A stretch of DNA of 64,000 nucleotides. Origin: Urbifossiella sp046350095 (lineage in GTDB: Bacteria; Planctomycetota; Planctomycetia; Gemmatales; Gemmataceae). The position numbers and the translations under genes are program-made. Every line of letters starts with the position of its first letter. Within the stretch, counting starts at the first letter, position 1. Under the pieces are notes generated by a model. The model was not told the DNA's origin and did not search any database. It saw nothing but the letters and a program-made list of their open reading frames with translations. Where the stretch lies: assembly GCA_046350095.1 (NCBI GenBank), contig JAXMBA010000008.1, forward strand, positions 310,001-374,000, in the 5' to 3' direction. Positions 43,990 to 52,143 of the stretch are shown in pieces.

Positions 43990-45765
43990 ATGGCTAAGAC
44001 CCCCCCCTCACCGGACCCCGCCACAGCCGAGTACACGGTCGTCGCGCGGCGTTACCGACCCCAACAATTCGCCGAACTGATCGGCCAGGAGCACGTCGCG
44101 CAGGCGCTCGTCAACGCGCTGCAGTCTGGTCGTGTCGCCCACGCCTACCTGTTCACCGGCGCTCGCGGCGTCGGCAAGACCAGCGCCGCCCGCATCCTGG
44201 CGAAGGCGCTCAATTGTGAAACCGGCACCACGCCCACGCCTTGCGACAAGTGCGAGAGTTGCCTCGCCGTCGCGGCAGGCGAGGACGTGGACGTGCTGGA
44301 GATCGACGGGGCCAGCAACAACAAGGTGGAAGAGGTTCGCGACCTGCGGCAGAACGTCGGCTTCCGCCCCACCCGCGGTCGCTACAAGATTTACATCATC
44401 GACGAAGTCCACATGCTGTCCACGAGTGCGTTCAACGCTCTGCTGAAGACGCTTGAGGAGCCGCCACCGCACGTCAAGTTCATCTTCGCCACCACGGAAG
44501 TGCAAAAGATCCCCGTCACGATCCTGTCGCGCTGCCAGCGGTTCGACTTCGCCCACGTCGGCCCCGGCCGCATCTTCGACCAACTCAAGGCGATCGCGCG
44601 CCGCGAAGGTCACCAGGCCGACGACGACGCTCTGAGACTTGTCGCCCGCCGCGCCGCCGGCTCGATGCGCGACTCGCAGTCACTTCTCGACCAGTTGCTT
44701 GCGTCTGCGACCGGCACGCTGACCGCCGAGCACGTGAACGCAGTTCTGGGCACAGCCGGCGAAGACCGCGTCATCGCGCTTGCCGCCGCGATCCTTGACC
44801 GCGACGCCGCGAAGGCACTGAACCTGGTCGGCGAATGGATCGACTGTGGCCTCCAGGTTGGTGAGCTGCTCGACCAGCTGATCGACTACTGGCGGGCGCT
44901 CATGCTTGTCAGTTGTGCCCCGGAGTTGAAGGAACTCCCGCATTCGCCACTCATTCTGGAGAGCGTCAGTAAGGTCGCCAGGCGAATCAGCCTCGACACG
45001 GTTCTAGCCGGGCTCGACGTGTGGACGACGACGAAAGCTCGCGTGCGCGGCACAGGACACGGTCAGGTGCTGCTAGAAATGGCTGCCGTGCGACTCGCCC
45101 GAATGGATGAGGTGCTCTCGGTCGGCCAACTGCTCCAGTCAATCGCACGGGGCGGGCCTGCGATTGTCGCGCCTGACAGCAATGGTGCGGCATCCGTGGG
45201 CGTGGGGACGCCCGAGGGTGTAAAAAAAAACCACCCGGTGATGCTGGCGGTGGATCGAGCCGGATGGGATAATTCGGCAGTCGGTGAGGGTGTGACGCGG
45301 GAACTGACCGCGGAGACGCTCGTCGCAGTGTGGCAGGAGGCGAAGCGAATTCTGCACGAACGGGCGCCGCTGCTCGCAAGTCAACTCGAATCGGCGAATC
45401 TCCCTGCAATTTTCGGGCCAAATTCGCTGGCAATTCGGTTTCCCCCCGGGTATAATCCCGCGTACCAGGCGTGTGCCACCGAGCAGGGTGTGCTTCGGGT
45501 GCAGGACGCGCTGAGGCGTGCGACGGGGAAGCCCGTCACAGTCCGTTTCGACGCCCCGCCCAGTGGCGGGCCGGTCGACTCGACCGCGAAATCGCCGGCG
45601 ACCTCCGCCGCGGAGCGAAAGAAGACGCTGATGACGCTGCCGCTCTTCCAGAAGGCGGCCGACTCGCTCGGGGCGCAGCTGTGGCACGTGGACGAGGCGT
45701 TCGACCCCGCCGCGGTCGCCCCCCAACCCGCGGCCACGACCGACGACACCGACGAGGCGACGTGA
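43990..45765 (+). CDS. dnaX: DNA polymerase III subunit tau/gamma
   Basis: DnaX is the AAA+ clamp-loader ATPase that couples leading and lagging polymerases. The 591-residue tau form shows Walker A FTGARGVGKTSAARI, a zinc module C-x8-C-x2-C-x2-C in NCETGTTPTPCDKCESC, Walker B YIIDEVHMLS, sensor 1 FIFATTEVQKI and the SRC arginine-finger motif in ILSRCQRF. A long C-terminal region beyond residue 410 is tau-specific. At codons 411-414 the coding strand has nine consecutive A bases (45222-45230): loss of one A gives a stop after residue 416 and gain of one A, or a -1 shift, a stop after residue 427, close to the gamma length. ebfC starts within the stop codon (TGATG). Confidence 0.95.
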   Translation: MAKTPPSPDPATAEYTVVARRYRPQQFAELIGQEHVAQALVNALQSGRVAHAYLFTGARGVGKTSAARILAKALNCETGTTPTPCDKCESCLAVAAGEDVDVLEIDGASNNKVEEVRDLRQNVGFRPTRGRYKIYIIDEVHMLSTSAFNALLKTLEEPPPHVKFIFATTEVQKIPVTILSRCQRFDFAHVGPGRIFDQLKAIARREGHQADDDALRLVARRAAGSMRDSQSLLDQLLASATGTLTAEHVNAVLGTAGEDRVIALAAAILDRDAAKALNLVGEWIDCGLQVGELLDQLIDYWRALMLVSCAPELKELPHSPLILESVSKVARRISLDTVLAGLDVWTTTKARVRGTGHGQVLLEMAAVRLARMDEVLSVGQLLQSIARGGPAIVAPDSNGAASVGVGTPEGVKKNHPVMLAVDRAGWDNSAVGEGVTRELTAETLVAVWQEAKRILHERAPLLASQLESANLPAIFGPNSLAIRFPPGYNPAYQACATEQGVLRVQDALRRATGKPVTVRFDAPPSGGPVDSTAKSPATSAAERKKTLMTLPLFQKAADSLGAQLWHVDEAFDPAAVAPQPAATTDDTDEAT

Positions 45766-46109
45766 TGTTCGGAAAGCTCGGCTCGCTGATGTCCCTGATG
45801 GGGAACTCCGGCAAGCTCAAGGACGAGATGGAGAAGCTGAACGCCCAGCTCGGTGCGATGGTCGTCGAGGGCGCCGCGGGAGCTGGCTACGTCACCGCGA
45901 AAGTCAACGGCCGGATGGAGGTGGTGTCGGTGGTGATCACGCCCGACGCCATGACCGACCGCGAGATGCTCGAAGACCTTGTTGCCGCGGCCGTGAACAA
46001 CGCGATGGGGAAGGCCCGCGAGCAGGTCGCCGCCGCGACGGCGAAGATGGCCGAGAACATGGGTCTCCCGCCGGGGATGCTCGGCGGTGGGCTGCCGGGC
46101 CTGTCGTGA
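45765..46109 (+). CDS. ebfC: YbaB/EbfC family nucleoid-associated protein
   Basis: This 114-residue DNA-binding protein matches the YbaB/EbfC family, whose gene sits between dnaX and recR in many bacteria and which coats DNA as a dimer. The N-terminal helix MGNSGKLKDEMEKLNAQLGA, the beta core YVTAKVNGRMEVVSVVITP, and the C-terminal LVAAAVNNAMGKAREQVAAA are characteristic. The start ATG overlaps the dnaX stop by one base, indicating translational coupling. recR follows 25 bases after its stop. The Gly/Leu-rich C-terminal tail is typical. Confidence 0.93.
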   Translation: MFGKLGSLMSLMGNSGKLKDEMEKLNAQLGAMVVEGAAGAGYVTAKVNGRMEVVSVVITPDAMTDREMLEDLVAAAVNNAMGKAREQVAAATAKMAENMGLPPGMLGGGLPGLS

Positions 46110-46134
46110 CGCACCGCAAGTCTGTGAGGGTGAC

Positions 46135-46734
46135 GTGGGCGAACCGCAGGGGGTGATCGGGCGGCTGCTCGAGGAGTTGGCGAAGCTCCCCGGCATCGGA
46201 CCGAAGAGCGCCGAGCGCATCGCCCACTTCCTGCTGGCGGGTGACCGGTCGCACGCCGTGACGCTCGCCGAGGTTTTGCGGGCTGTGGCCGACCGCGTCC
46301 GGCCGTGTCGGGAGTGCTTCACCCTCACGGACCGGGACGTCTGCGAGATCTGCTCGGACCCGCGCCGCGACGCCGCCGTGCTGTGTGTAGTCGAGACGCC
46401 CCGAGACGTGGCCTCCTTCGAGCGAGCCGGCAGCTTCCGAGGTCTGTACCACGTGCTCGGCGGCCGCCTCGCACCGCTCGACGGCGTCGGCCCGGACCGC
46501 CTGACCTTCGCGCCGCTGGTCGATCGCGTGAAGCGCGGCGGCGTACGGGAGGTGATCCTGGCAACGAGTCCGACCCTGGAGGGCGACGGCACGGCCCTGT
46601 ACGCGGCCGACGTGCTGTCGGGGAGCGGGGCAACGGTGACGCGATTGGCACGCGGGTTGCCTTCCGGTGCGTCCCTTGAGTTGGCGAATGCGCAGATGCT
46701 GACCGACGCCCTACAGGGGCGCCGGGCGTTCTGA
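46135..46734 (+). CDS. recR: recombination protein RecR
   Basis: RecR works with RecO and RecF to load RecA on gapped DNA. The 199-residue protein shows the helix-hairpin-helix LLEELAKLPGIGPKSAERIA, the four-cysteine zinc finger CRECFTLTDRDVCEIC, and the Toprim domain starting VLCVVETPRDVASFERAG. A GTG at 46135 gives normal RecR length and follows a TGAGGG ribosome binding site; another in-frame GTG at 46153 is possible. Its end contains the sigma-54-like promoter motif at 46645. The dnaX-ebfC-recR order is the classical conserved cluster. Confidence 0.95.
   Translation: MGEPQGVIGRLLEELAKLPGIGPKSAERIAHFLLAGDRSHAVTLAEVLRAVADRVRPCRECFTLTDRDVCEICSDPRRDAAVLCVVETPRDVASFERAGSFRGLYHVLGGRLAPLDGVGPDRLTFAPLVDRVKRGGVREVILATSPTLEGDGTALYAADVLSGSGATVTRLARGLPSGASLELANAQMLTDALQGRRAF
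46645..46660 (+). promoter_or_regulatory. sigma-54 (-24/-12) promoter-like motif upstream of rpoN
   Basis: TTGGCACGCGGGTTGC carries GG at 46647-46648 and GC at 46659-46660 with the obligatory ten bases between them, and matches the YTGGCACG-N4-TTGC consensus at nearly every position. It lies inside the end of recR; transcription would start near 46672, about 108 bases before the rpoN start. Confidence 0.5.
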
Positions 46735-46779
46735 CGAGTCCCACCCGGTCGGCCCGGGTTGACCAGAGACGGAGACGAC

Positions 46780-48318
46780 ATGAGCGGGATGCGGATCGGC
46801 ATGGACCTTTCGGTGCGCATGAATCAGCAGATGATTCTCGCGCCGCGTATGATCCAGTCGATGGAGATCCTGCAACTCCCCATCATCGACCTGCAGGCAA
46901 AGATCGAGAAGGAACTCCAGGAGAACCCGTTCCTAGAGCAGAAGGAGGCGCTCGGCGAGAACGAGGAGGGGGCCGAGAAGGAGTTCAACCCCGACGCGCC
47001 GCTGAAGCACGACGAAACGGGCGACCTGGAGTTCAGCCGGCTGGAGGCGCTGAACCGCGACTGGGACGACCACTTCAACGAGGAGCACCGCGTGAGCCGC
47101 GGCGCCCTGGAAGAAGAGGGCGACCGCAAGATGGACGCGATGGCGAACATGCCGGACCGCCCGCGGTCGCTCCAGGACCACCTCGACGAGCAGCTCGGCG
47201 AGCTGGAACTCGACCCCGAGGTGCGGGCGCTCGCCAAGCACGTGTGCAGCTTCATCGACCGCACCGGCTACCTCGGCTCCCGCATCAAGACGAAGCGCCG
47301 CGAGACCGACGACGAGTCGGAGGCCCGCGAGACGTTCAGCCCGATCACGCTGCTGGAAATCGCCCAGACCTACGACCAACTCGTCACCGAGGACGAGGTC
47401 GAGGACGTGCTCGTCAGCGTCATCCAGAAGCTCGACCCGCCCGGCATCGGCGCCCGCTCCCTCCGCGAGTGCCTCCTGCTGCAAATTACCGACGAGACGC
47501 CGTGCGCCGACGTGCTGCGCGTGCTCGTCCGCGACCACCTGGACGACATCGGCTACAACCGCATTCCCGTGATCCAGAAGGCGACACGGTTCGACATCCC
47601 GACCATCCGCGAGGCGGTCGAGGCACTGCACCACCTGGACCCGAAGCCGGGCCTCAAGTTCGCCGAGAGCGGCGTGCAGTACGTCGTCCCCGACGTGGTG
47701 GTGGAGCGGAACGACGACGACAACTACGACGTGCGGCTGACCGACGACTGGGTGCCGAACATCCGCATCAGTAAGCGCTACTTCGAGCTTTACAAGTCGA
47801 AGGGGCTCGACGAGGCGGCCAAAGAGAAGTTGCGGAAGTCGCTGCAGTCGGCGCAGTGGCTCGTCTCCGCGGTGGAGCAGCGGCGGAACACGCTGATGAA
47901 GGTGACGAAGGCCATCATCGACCACCAGCGGGCGTTCCTGGACGCCGGCCCCGAGCACATCCACCCGTTGAAGATGCAGCAGATCGCCGACCTGGTGAAG
48001 GTCCACGTGACGACCGTGAGCCGGGCCGTGGACGACAAGTGGGTGCAGACGCCGCGCGGCGTGTTCCCGCTGAAGCGATTCTTCGGCGGCGGCAAGGTGA
48101 ACGTCCAGACCCAGGAGGATGTGGCCTACGAGGTGATGAAGCAGAAGCTGATGGAGATCGTGAGTGACGAGGACAAGGCGAACCCACTTTCGGACGAGGA
48201 GTTGGTGACGAAGCTGAACGACGCCGGCTACCCCGTCGCCCGGCGGACGGTGACGAAGTACCGCAAGATGCTGAAAATCCCGTCGAGCCGGCAGCGTAAG
48301 GACTGGTCGCGGGTGTGA
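46780..48318 (+). CDS. rpoN: RNA polymerase sigma-54 factor
   Basis: Sigma-54 directs transcription from -24/-12 promoters and needs an AAA+ activator. The 512-residue protein has the Gln-rich region I (MNQQMILAPRMIQSMEILQL), an acidic region II, and the core-binding middle (LDPPGIGARSLRECLLLQI). The DNA-binding part follows with HVTTVSRAVDDKWVQTPRG and ends in the RpoN box ARRTVTKYRKML, complete and in frame. The ATG at 46780 precedes region I; a TTG 21 bases earlier is in frame but less likely. It lies 45 bases after recR, so read-through transcription and its own sigma-54-like motif may both drive it. Confidence 0.95.
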   Translation: MSGMRIGMDLSVRMNQQMILAPRMIQSMEILQLPIIDLQAKIEKELQENPFLEQKEALGENEEGAEKEFNPDAPLKHDETGDLEFSRLEALNRDWDDHFNEEHRVSRGALEEEGDRKMDAMANMPDRPRSLQDHLDEQLGELELDPEVRALAKHVCSFIDRTGYLGSRIKTKRRETDDESEARETFSPITLLEIAQTYDQLVTEDEVEDVLVSVIQKLDPPGIGARSLRECLLLQITDETPCADVLRVLVRDHLDDIGYNRIPVIQKATRFDIPTIREAVEALHHLDPKPGLKFAESGVQYVVPDVVVERNDDDNYDVRLTDDWVPNIRISKRYFELYKSKGLDEAAKEKLRKSLQSAQWLVSAVEQRRNTLMKVTKAIIDHQRAFLDAGPEHIHPLKMQQIADLVKVHVTTVSRAVDDKWVQTPRGVFPLKRFFGGGKVNVQTQEDVAYEVMKQKLMEIVSDEDKANPLSDEELVTKLNDAGYPVARRTVTKYRKMLKIPSSRQRKDWSRV

Positions 48319-48325
48319 GTTCGGG

Positions 48326-48355
48326 TTGACCCCGACCACGAGGAGTGGGTAATTC
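48326..48355 (+). promoter_or_regulatory. putative promoter of the methyltransferase gene
   Basis: TTGACC at 48326-48331 and TAATTC at 48350-48355 are 18 bases apart, just after the rpoN stop and about 37 bases before the next start codon. It is a moderate match. Confidence 0.4.
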
Positions 48356-48391
48356 GGGCCATCGTGCCACCCCGGCCGCCGAGAGCCCGTC

Positions 48392-49228
48392 ATGCCCAAG
48401 GCAGGTGAAGTCGCCCAGATCGAGCGATTCTTCGCGGGCATCGACGCCGAGGCCGGCACCCGCTTCATGCTGGACAAACCCTTCTCCCACGACGACTGCC
48501 CGCGCTACCTCGTCGAACTCGGCAGGGTGTTCACCCTCCTGCCGCCGCCGCCGGCGCGAGTCCTCGACCTCGGGGTCGGGATGGGCTGGACTACGGTATT
48601 TCTCGCGCTCCGCGGGTACCACGTCGTCGGTCAGGACATCTGTGGCGACGCCATCGCGTTGGCCCGGCGGAACGCGGCGCGCTACGGGGTGGCGACGGCC
48701 GAGTTCGCCGTCACGGATTACGAATCGATGACGTACCGGGACGAGTTCGACGCCGCGCTGTTCTACGACGCCCTCCACCACGCCGAGGACGAGCGGGCTG
48801 CCCTCGCGGGCGTGTTCGCCGCGCTGAAGCCGGGCGGGGTGTGCCTCGCCGTGGAACCCGGCGAGGGGCACGCCACGTCCGGCCCCACGCTCGAATACGT
48901 GGCCAAGTACGGCGTCACGGAGAAGGACATGCCCCCGCGGCACGTCATCGACGTCGCGCGTGGCGTCGGGTTCCGCTCGTTCCGCGTCTACTCCCGCGAC
49001 CTCGAACCGACGCCGGTACTGGTTGCCGACCTGGACGCCCGCCCCGCCGCGTCGCGGGCGACGCCGTTCCCAGGCCGTATTGCAACCTCCCTGCGGTTCG
49101 CCCGGAAGGCCCTGAGGGCGCTGCTCAAAGGGACGTGTGCGGAGGACGGGCAGCAGCTGTTCGGCGCCCCGGTGCCGAAGCCCGAACCCGAACTGCGCGA
49201 GTCGGCGATCATCTGGATGCGGAAGTAG
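48392..49228 (+). CDS. class I SAM-dependent methyltransferase
   Basis: This 278-residue soluble methyltransferase is of unknown substrate. Motif I is RVLDLGVGMGWTTVFLALRG, followed by VVGQDICGDAIALARRNAA (acidic end of strand 2), then FDAALFYDALHHAEDERAAL (motif of the DAL-H type near the catalytic region) and LKPGGVCLAVEPGEGH. Sequence pattern and length match Methyltransf_11/25 type proteins. The start ATG lies 73 bases after rpoN. An epimerase gene follows by 9 bases, so the two may form an operon with a role in sugar or lipid modification. Confidence 0.85.
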   Translation: MPKAGEVAQIERFFAGIDAEAGTRFMLDKPFSHDDCPRYLVELGRVFTLLPPPPARVLDLGVGMGWTTVFLALRGYHVVGQDICGDAIALARRNAARYGVATAEFAVTDYESMTYRDEFDAALFYDALHHAEDERAALAGVFAALKPGGVCLAVEPGEGHATSGPTLEYVAKYGVTEKDMPPRHVIDVARGVGFRSFRVYSRDLEPTPVLVADLDARPAASRATPFPGRIATSLRFARKALRALLKGTCAEDGQQLFGAPVPKPEPELRESAIIWMRK

Positions 49229-49237
49229 CTTGCCACG

Positions 49238-50293
49238 GTGGCCGGAGTCATGAACGACGGGAACGGTGGGTACTGGGCGGGCCGGCAGGTCCGCGTCCTC
49301 GGCGGCAACGGCTTCCTCGGCCGGCACCTCGTCCGCCAATTAGCCGAGTCGGGCGCGACCGTCCGCACCCTCTCGCTCGGAGGGGCCCCGCTCGGGATTC
49401 TCGGCGTCGAGGAAGTGACCGGCGACGCCACCGACGCCGATCTTGTGCGCCGCGCGCTCGACGGCGGCACCGTCGTCTTCGTGACCGCGGGCCCGGTGGG
49501 CGTCGGCGGCGCGAAGGCACGGTCGATGGGTGCCCACACGGCCGTCATCCGCACCGCCCTCGACGCGCTCCCGCTCGGGGCACGACTCGTCCTCACGTCC
49601 AGCATCGTCACCCTGGGTGCCACCCGTGGCGCCGTTCTGACGGAAGATTGCGGCAACGGCGAAGCGGTGTGCGTCGAGTACGTTCGCGCCAAGCGGGCTG
49701 CAGAGGGCGCGGCGCTCGCCGCGGCCGGGCGCGACGTGGTGGTCGTGAACCCGGGCTACCTATTCGGCCCCGACGACCCCGGCCCGTCGGTAATGGGCGA
49801 CCTGTGCCTGCACTACTGGCGCGGCCACTTGCCCTTCGCGCCGCCAGGGGGGATTAACGTCGCGGACGTGCGCGACGTGGCCCGGGGGCACCTGCTGGCG
49901 GCCGAGCGCGGGGCGCCCGGTCGCCGTTACGTCCTCGGCGGCGAGAACGTCCGCACGCCCGCGCTGTTCGCCGCACTGGCCGAAGCCGCCGGGCTGCGAC
50001 CGCGGCTCCTCCCACGGTTCGGGCCGGTGCTCGTCACGAACTGGATGCGGACGATGGCGGCGGGCGCCGAACTGCAACACCGCCTCACGGGCCGCGAGCC
50101 GTTTCCGTCGTTCGAGATGGTGCGGATGAACACGCGGTGCTGGTTCGCCTCGTCGGCGCGGGCGGCAGCCGAGCTGGGTTACCGGTCGCGGCCGCTGGCG
50201 GACACCCTCGCCGACGCCTTCGCGTGGCACGCCGCACGGACCCGCGTCGCCCCGCGCGGGCTGAACCGCCTCTGGCTCCGACCCGCGGCCTGA
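49238..50293 (+). CDS. NAD-dependent epimerase/dehydratase family protein
   Basis: This 351-residue extended-SDR protein is probably a reductase or dehydratase of a sugar, sterol-like or isoprenoid compound. The Rossmann loop is VRVLGGNGFLGRHLVRQLAE, followed by GDATDADLVRRALDGGTVVF. The catalytic YxxxK is in CVEYVRAKRAAEGA (Tyr then Lys four residues on). NPGYLFGPDDPG and INVADVRDVARGHLLAAERG are typical of the 3-beta-hydroxysteroid/dihydroflavonol reductase side of the family. The start is taken at a GTG at 49238; an in-frame ATG at 49250 is a reasonable alternative. It follows the methyltransferase at once. Confidence 0.82.
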   Translation: MAGVMNDGNGGYWAGRQVRVLGGNGFLGRHLVRQLAESGATVRTLSLGGAPLGILGVEEVTGDATDADLVRRALDGGTVVFVTAGPVGVGGAKARSMGAHTAVIRTALDALPLGARLVLTSSIVTLGATRGAVLTEDCGNGEAVCVEYVRAKRAAEGAALAAAGRDVVVVNPGYLFGPDDPGPSVMGDLCLHYWRGHLPFAPPGGINVADVRDVARGHLLAAERGAPGRRYVLGGENVRTPALFAALAEAAGLRPRLLPRFGPVLVTNWMRTMAAGAELQHRLTGREPFPSFEMVRMNTRCWFASSARAAAELGYRSRPLADTLADAFAWHAARTRVAPRGLNRLWLRPAA

Positions 50294-50564
50294 GCCGCCC
50301 CGACCGGATCCGGGGGCGCTGGTTGTTCACGCCACGTGGCGGCACTTCAGTACCCTCACCGCGAGCTTCGTCGCTCCCGTCGGAGCCGAACTGACGCACG
50401 GCCACTCGACGCTCGCGTGCTTTCTGGTGCCCGCTGTCGTGGAATCCGACGGCACGCCGACACTGCGAATGTTCGTCGATCACCGTGTCACGGGCGGTAG
50501 CGGGGCAAGGAGGAGGCGCCGCGCGGCCCGATCCCGGCCGAACTGCGGGCGCTGGCGCGCCCGG

Positions 50565-50570
50565 TATAAT
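50565..50570 (+). promoter_or_regulatory. TATAAT -10 box at the carboxyltransferase start
   Basis: A perfect TATAAT ends six bases before the ATG at 50577. Transcription would start on or beside the ATG, implying a leaderless mRNA. The -35 region is poor. Confidence 0.45.
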
Positions 50571-50576
50571 CGCCGC

Positions 50577-52142
50577 ATGAGCAGCGAAACTCCCGACTTC
50601 AGTGCCGAAGAGGCCGCGATCCGCCTCGGCGGCGGGGCGAAGGCTGTCGCCCGCCAGCACGAGAAGGGCCGCCTCACGGCCCGCGAGCGGGTCACCAAGT
50701 TGGTGGACGGCGAGTTCTTCGAACTCGGCTTGTGGGCTGGCTGGGGCATGTACGCCGAGTGGGGCGGCGCCCCGTCTGGCGGCGTCGTCACCGGGATCGG
50801 CACGGTGACCGGCCGGCGAGTGATGGTGATCGCCAACGACGCTACTGTGAAGGCCGGGGCGTTCTTCCCGATCACGGTCAAGAAGGTGCTCCGCGCCCAG
50901 CGCATTGCGCTGGAGAACCGCCTGCCACTTGTGTACCTCGTCGATTCCGCGGGCGTGTTTCTGCCGCTCCAGGACGAGGTTTTCCCGGACGAAGACGACT
51001 TCGGCCGCATCTTCCGCAACAACGCCGTCATCTCCGCGGCAGGGGTGCCGCAGTTCGCCGCGATCATGGGGAACTGCGTCGCCGGCGGGGGTTACCTCCC
51101 CGTGCTCTCCGACACGCTCTTGATGACGGAGGGGAGCGGCCTCTACCTCGCCGGCCCGGCGCTGGTGAGGGCGGCAATCGGCCAGGTGGTCGATCACGAG
51201 TCGCTCGGCGGGGCCGCGATGCACGCCGCCGTCAGCGGCACGATCGACTTCCGCGTGAAGGACGACGAGGCGTGCATCGAGCGGCTCAAACGGCTGATTG
51301 GTCTACTACCAGGTGAGCAACGCCCAGCGGACACGGCCGTCGGGCCCGCGACCGCGGACTTCACCCCCTTCACCTCCGGCGGCGAGTACGACGTGCGAGG
51401 CTTACTCGCCCTGCTGCTCGACGCCGGCGCTCGGTTCGACGAGTACAAGGCCGACTACGGCCAGAGCCTCGTGTGCGGCTTCGGGCGGGTCGGCGGGCGG
51501 CCGGTCGGGGTCGTCGCCAACCAGAAGAAGCGAGTGAAGCCGGCCGACGGGGCGTGGCAGTTCGGCGGCGTCATCTACGTCGATTCGGCCGACAAGGCGG
51601 CGCGGTTCGTCATGGACTGCAACCAACTGCGAGTGCCGCTGCTGTTCGTGCAGAACGTGAACGGCTTCATGGTGGGCCGCGAGAGCGAGCAGGCCGGCAT
51701 CATCCGCGCGGGTGCGAAACTGGTAAACGTCATCTCCAACAGTGTCGTCCCGAAGTTGACGCTGATCACGGGTGGGTCGTTCGGGGCCGGCAACTATGCA
51801 CTGTGCGGTAAGGCGTTCGACCCGCGGCTCATACTGGCGTGGCCGACCGCGCGGTACGCCGTGATGGGCGGCGACCAGGCCGCGTCCACGCTCCTCGACG
51901 TGCAGGTGCAGGCGCTAAGGCGCGCGGGAATGGAGCCGGACGCGGTCGAGCTGGCGGCCTTACGCGACAAGGTGAAAGCGAGCTACGACTCGCAGACGGA
52001 CATCCGGTACGCTGCGGCCCGGCTGTGGGTCGATGCTGTAGTTCGCCCCGATGACACGCGGGCAGCGCTGGTGATGGCGCTGGAAATTGCCACCCGCCAC
52101 GACGACGGGCGGCCGTTCAAGACGGGCGTCTTGCAGGTGTGA
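50577..52142 (+). CDS. acyl-CoA carboxylase beta subunit (carboxyltransferase)
   Basis: This 521-residue protein is the biotin-dependent carboxyltransferase of the propionyl-/methylcrotonyl-CoA carboxylase type. The N-terminal half has the crotonase fold with GKLTARER-like EKGRLTARERVTKLVDGEFF, GTVTGRRVMVIANDATVKAG and VYLVDSAGVFLPLQDEVFPD. The C-terminal half has GRVGGRPVGVVANQ, VPLLFVQNVNGFMVGRESEQ and TLITGGSFGAGNYALCGKAF. The FLPLQDEVFPD segment favours methylcrotonyl-type enzymes. The biotin carboxylase subunit is not adjacent, so it must be encoded elsewhere. The ATG at 50577 is preceded within six bases by TATAAT. The frame is open upstream to 50427, without family similarity. Confidence 0.93.
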   Translation: MSSETPDFSAEEAAIRLGGGAKAVARQHEKGRLTARERVTKLVDGEFFELGLWAGWGMYAEWGGAPSGGVVTGIGTVTGRRVMVIANDATVKAGAFFPITVKKVLRAQRIALENRLPLVYLVDSAGVFLPLQDEVFPDEDDFGRIFRNNAVISAAGVPQFAAIMGNCVAGGGYLPVLSDTLLMTEGSGLYLAGPALVRAAIGQVVDHESLGGAAMHAAVSGTIDFRVKDDEACIERLKRLIGLLPGEQRPADTAVGPATADFTPFTSGGEYDVRGLLALLLDAGARFDEYKADYGQSLVCGFGRVGGRPVGVVANQKKRVKPADGAWQFGGVIYVDSADKAARFVMDCNQLRVPLLFVQNVNGFMVGRESEQAGIIRAGAKLVNVISNSVVPKLTLITGGSFGAGNYALCGKAFDPRLILAWPTARYAVMGGDQAASTLLDVQVQALRRAGMEPDAVELAALRDKVKASYDSQTDIRYAAARLWVDAVVRPDDTRAALVMALEIATRHDDGRPFKTGVLQV

Positions 52143-52143
52143 T

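Noticed and set aside
50294..50576. remnant gene or extended N-terminus before the carboxyltransferase gene
   Set aside because: Frames here lack recognisable motifs and the carboxyltransferase motifs begin only after the ATG at 50577; I see nothing definite in this gap except the TATAAT box.
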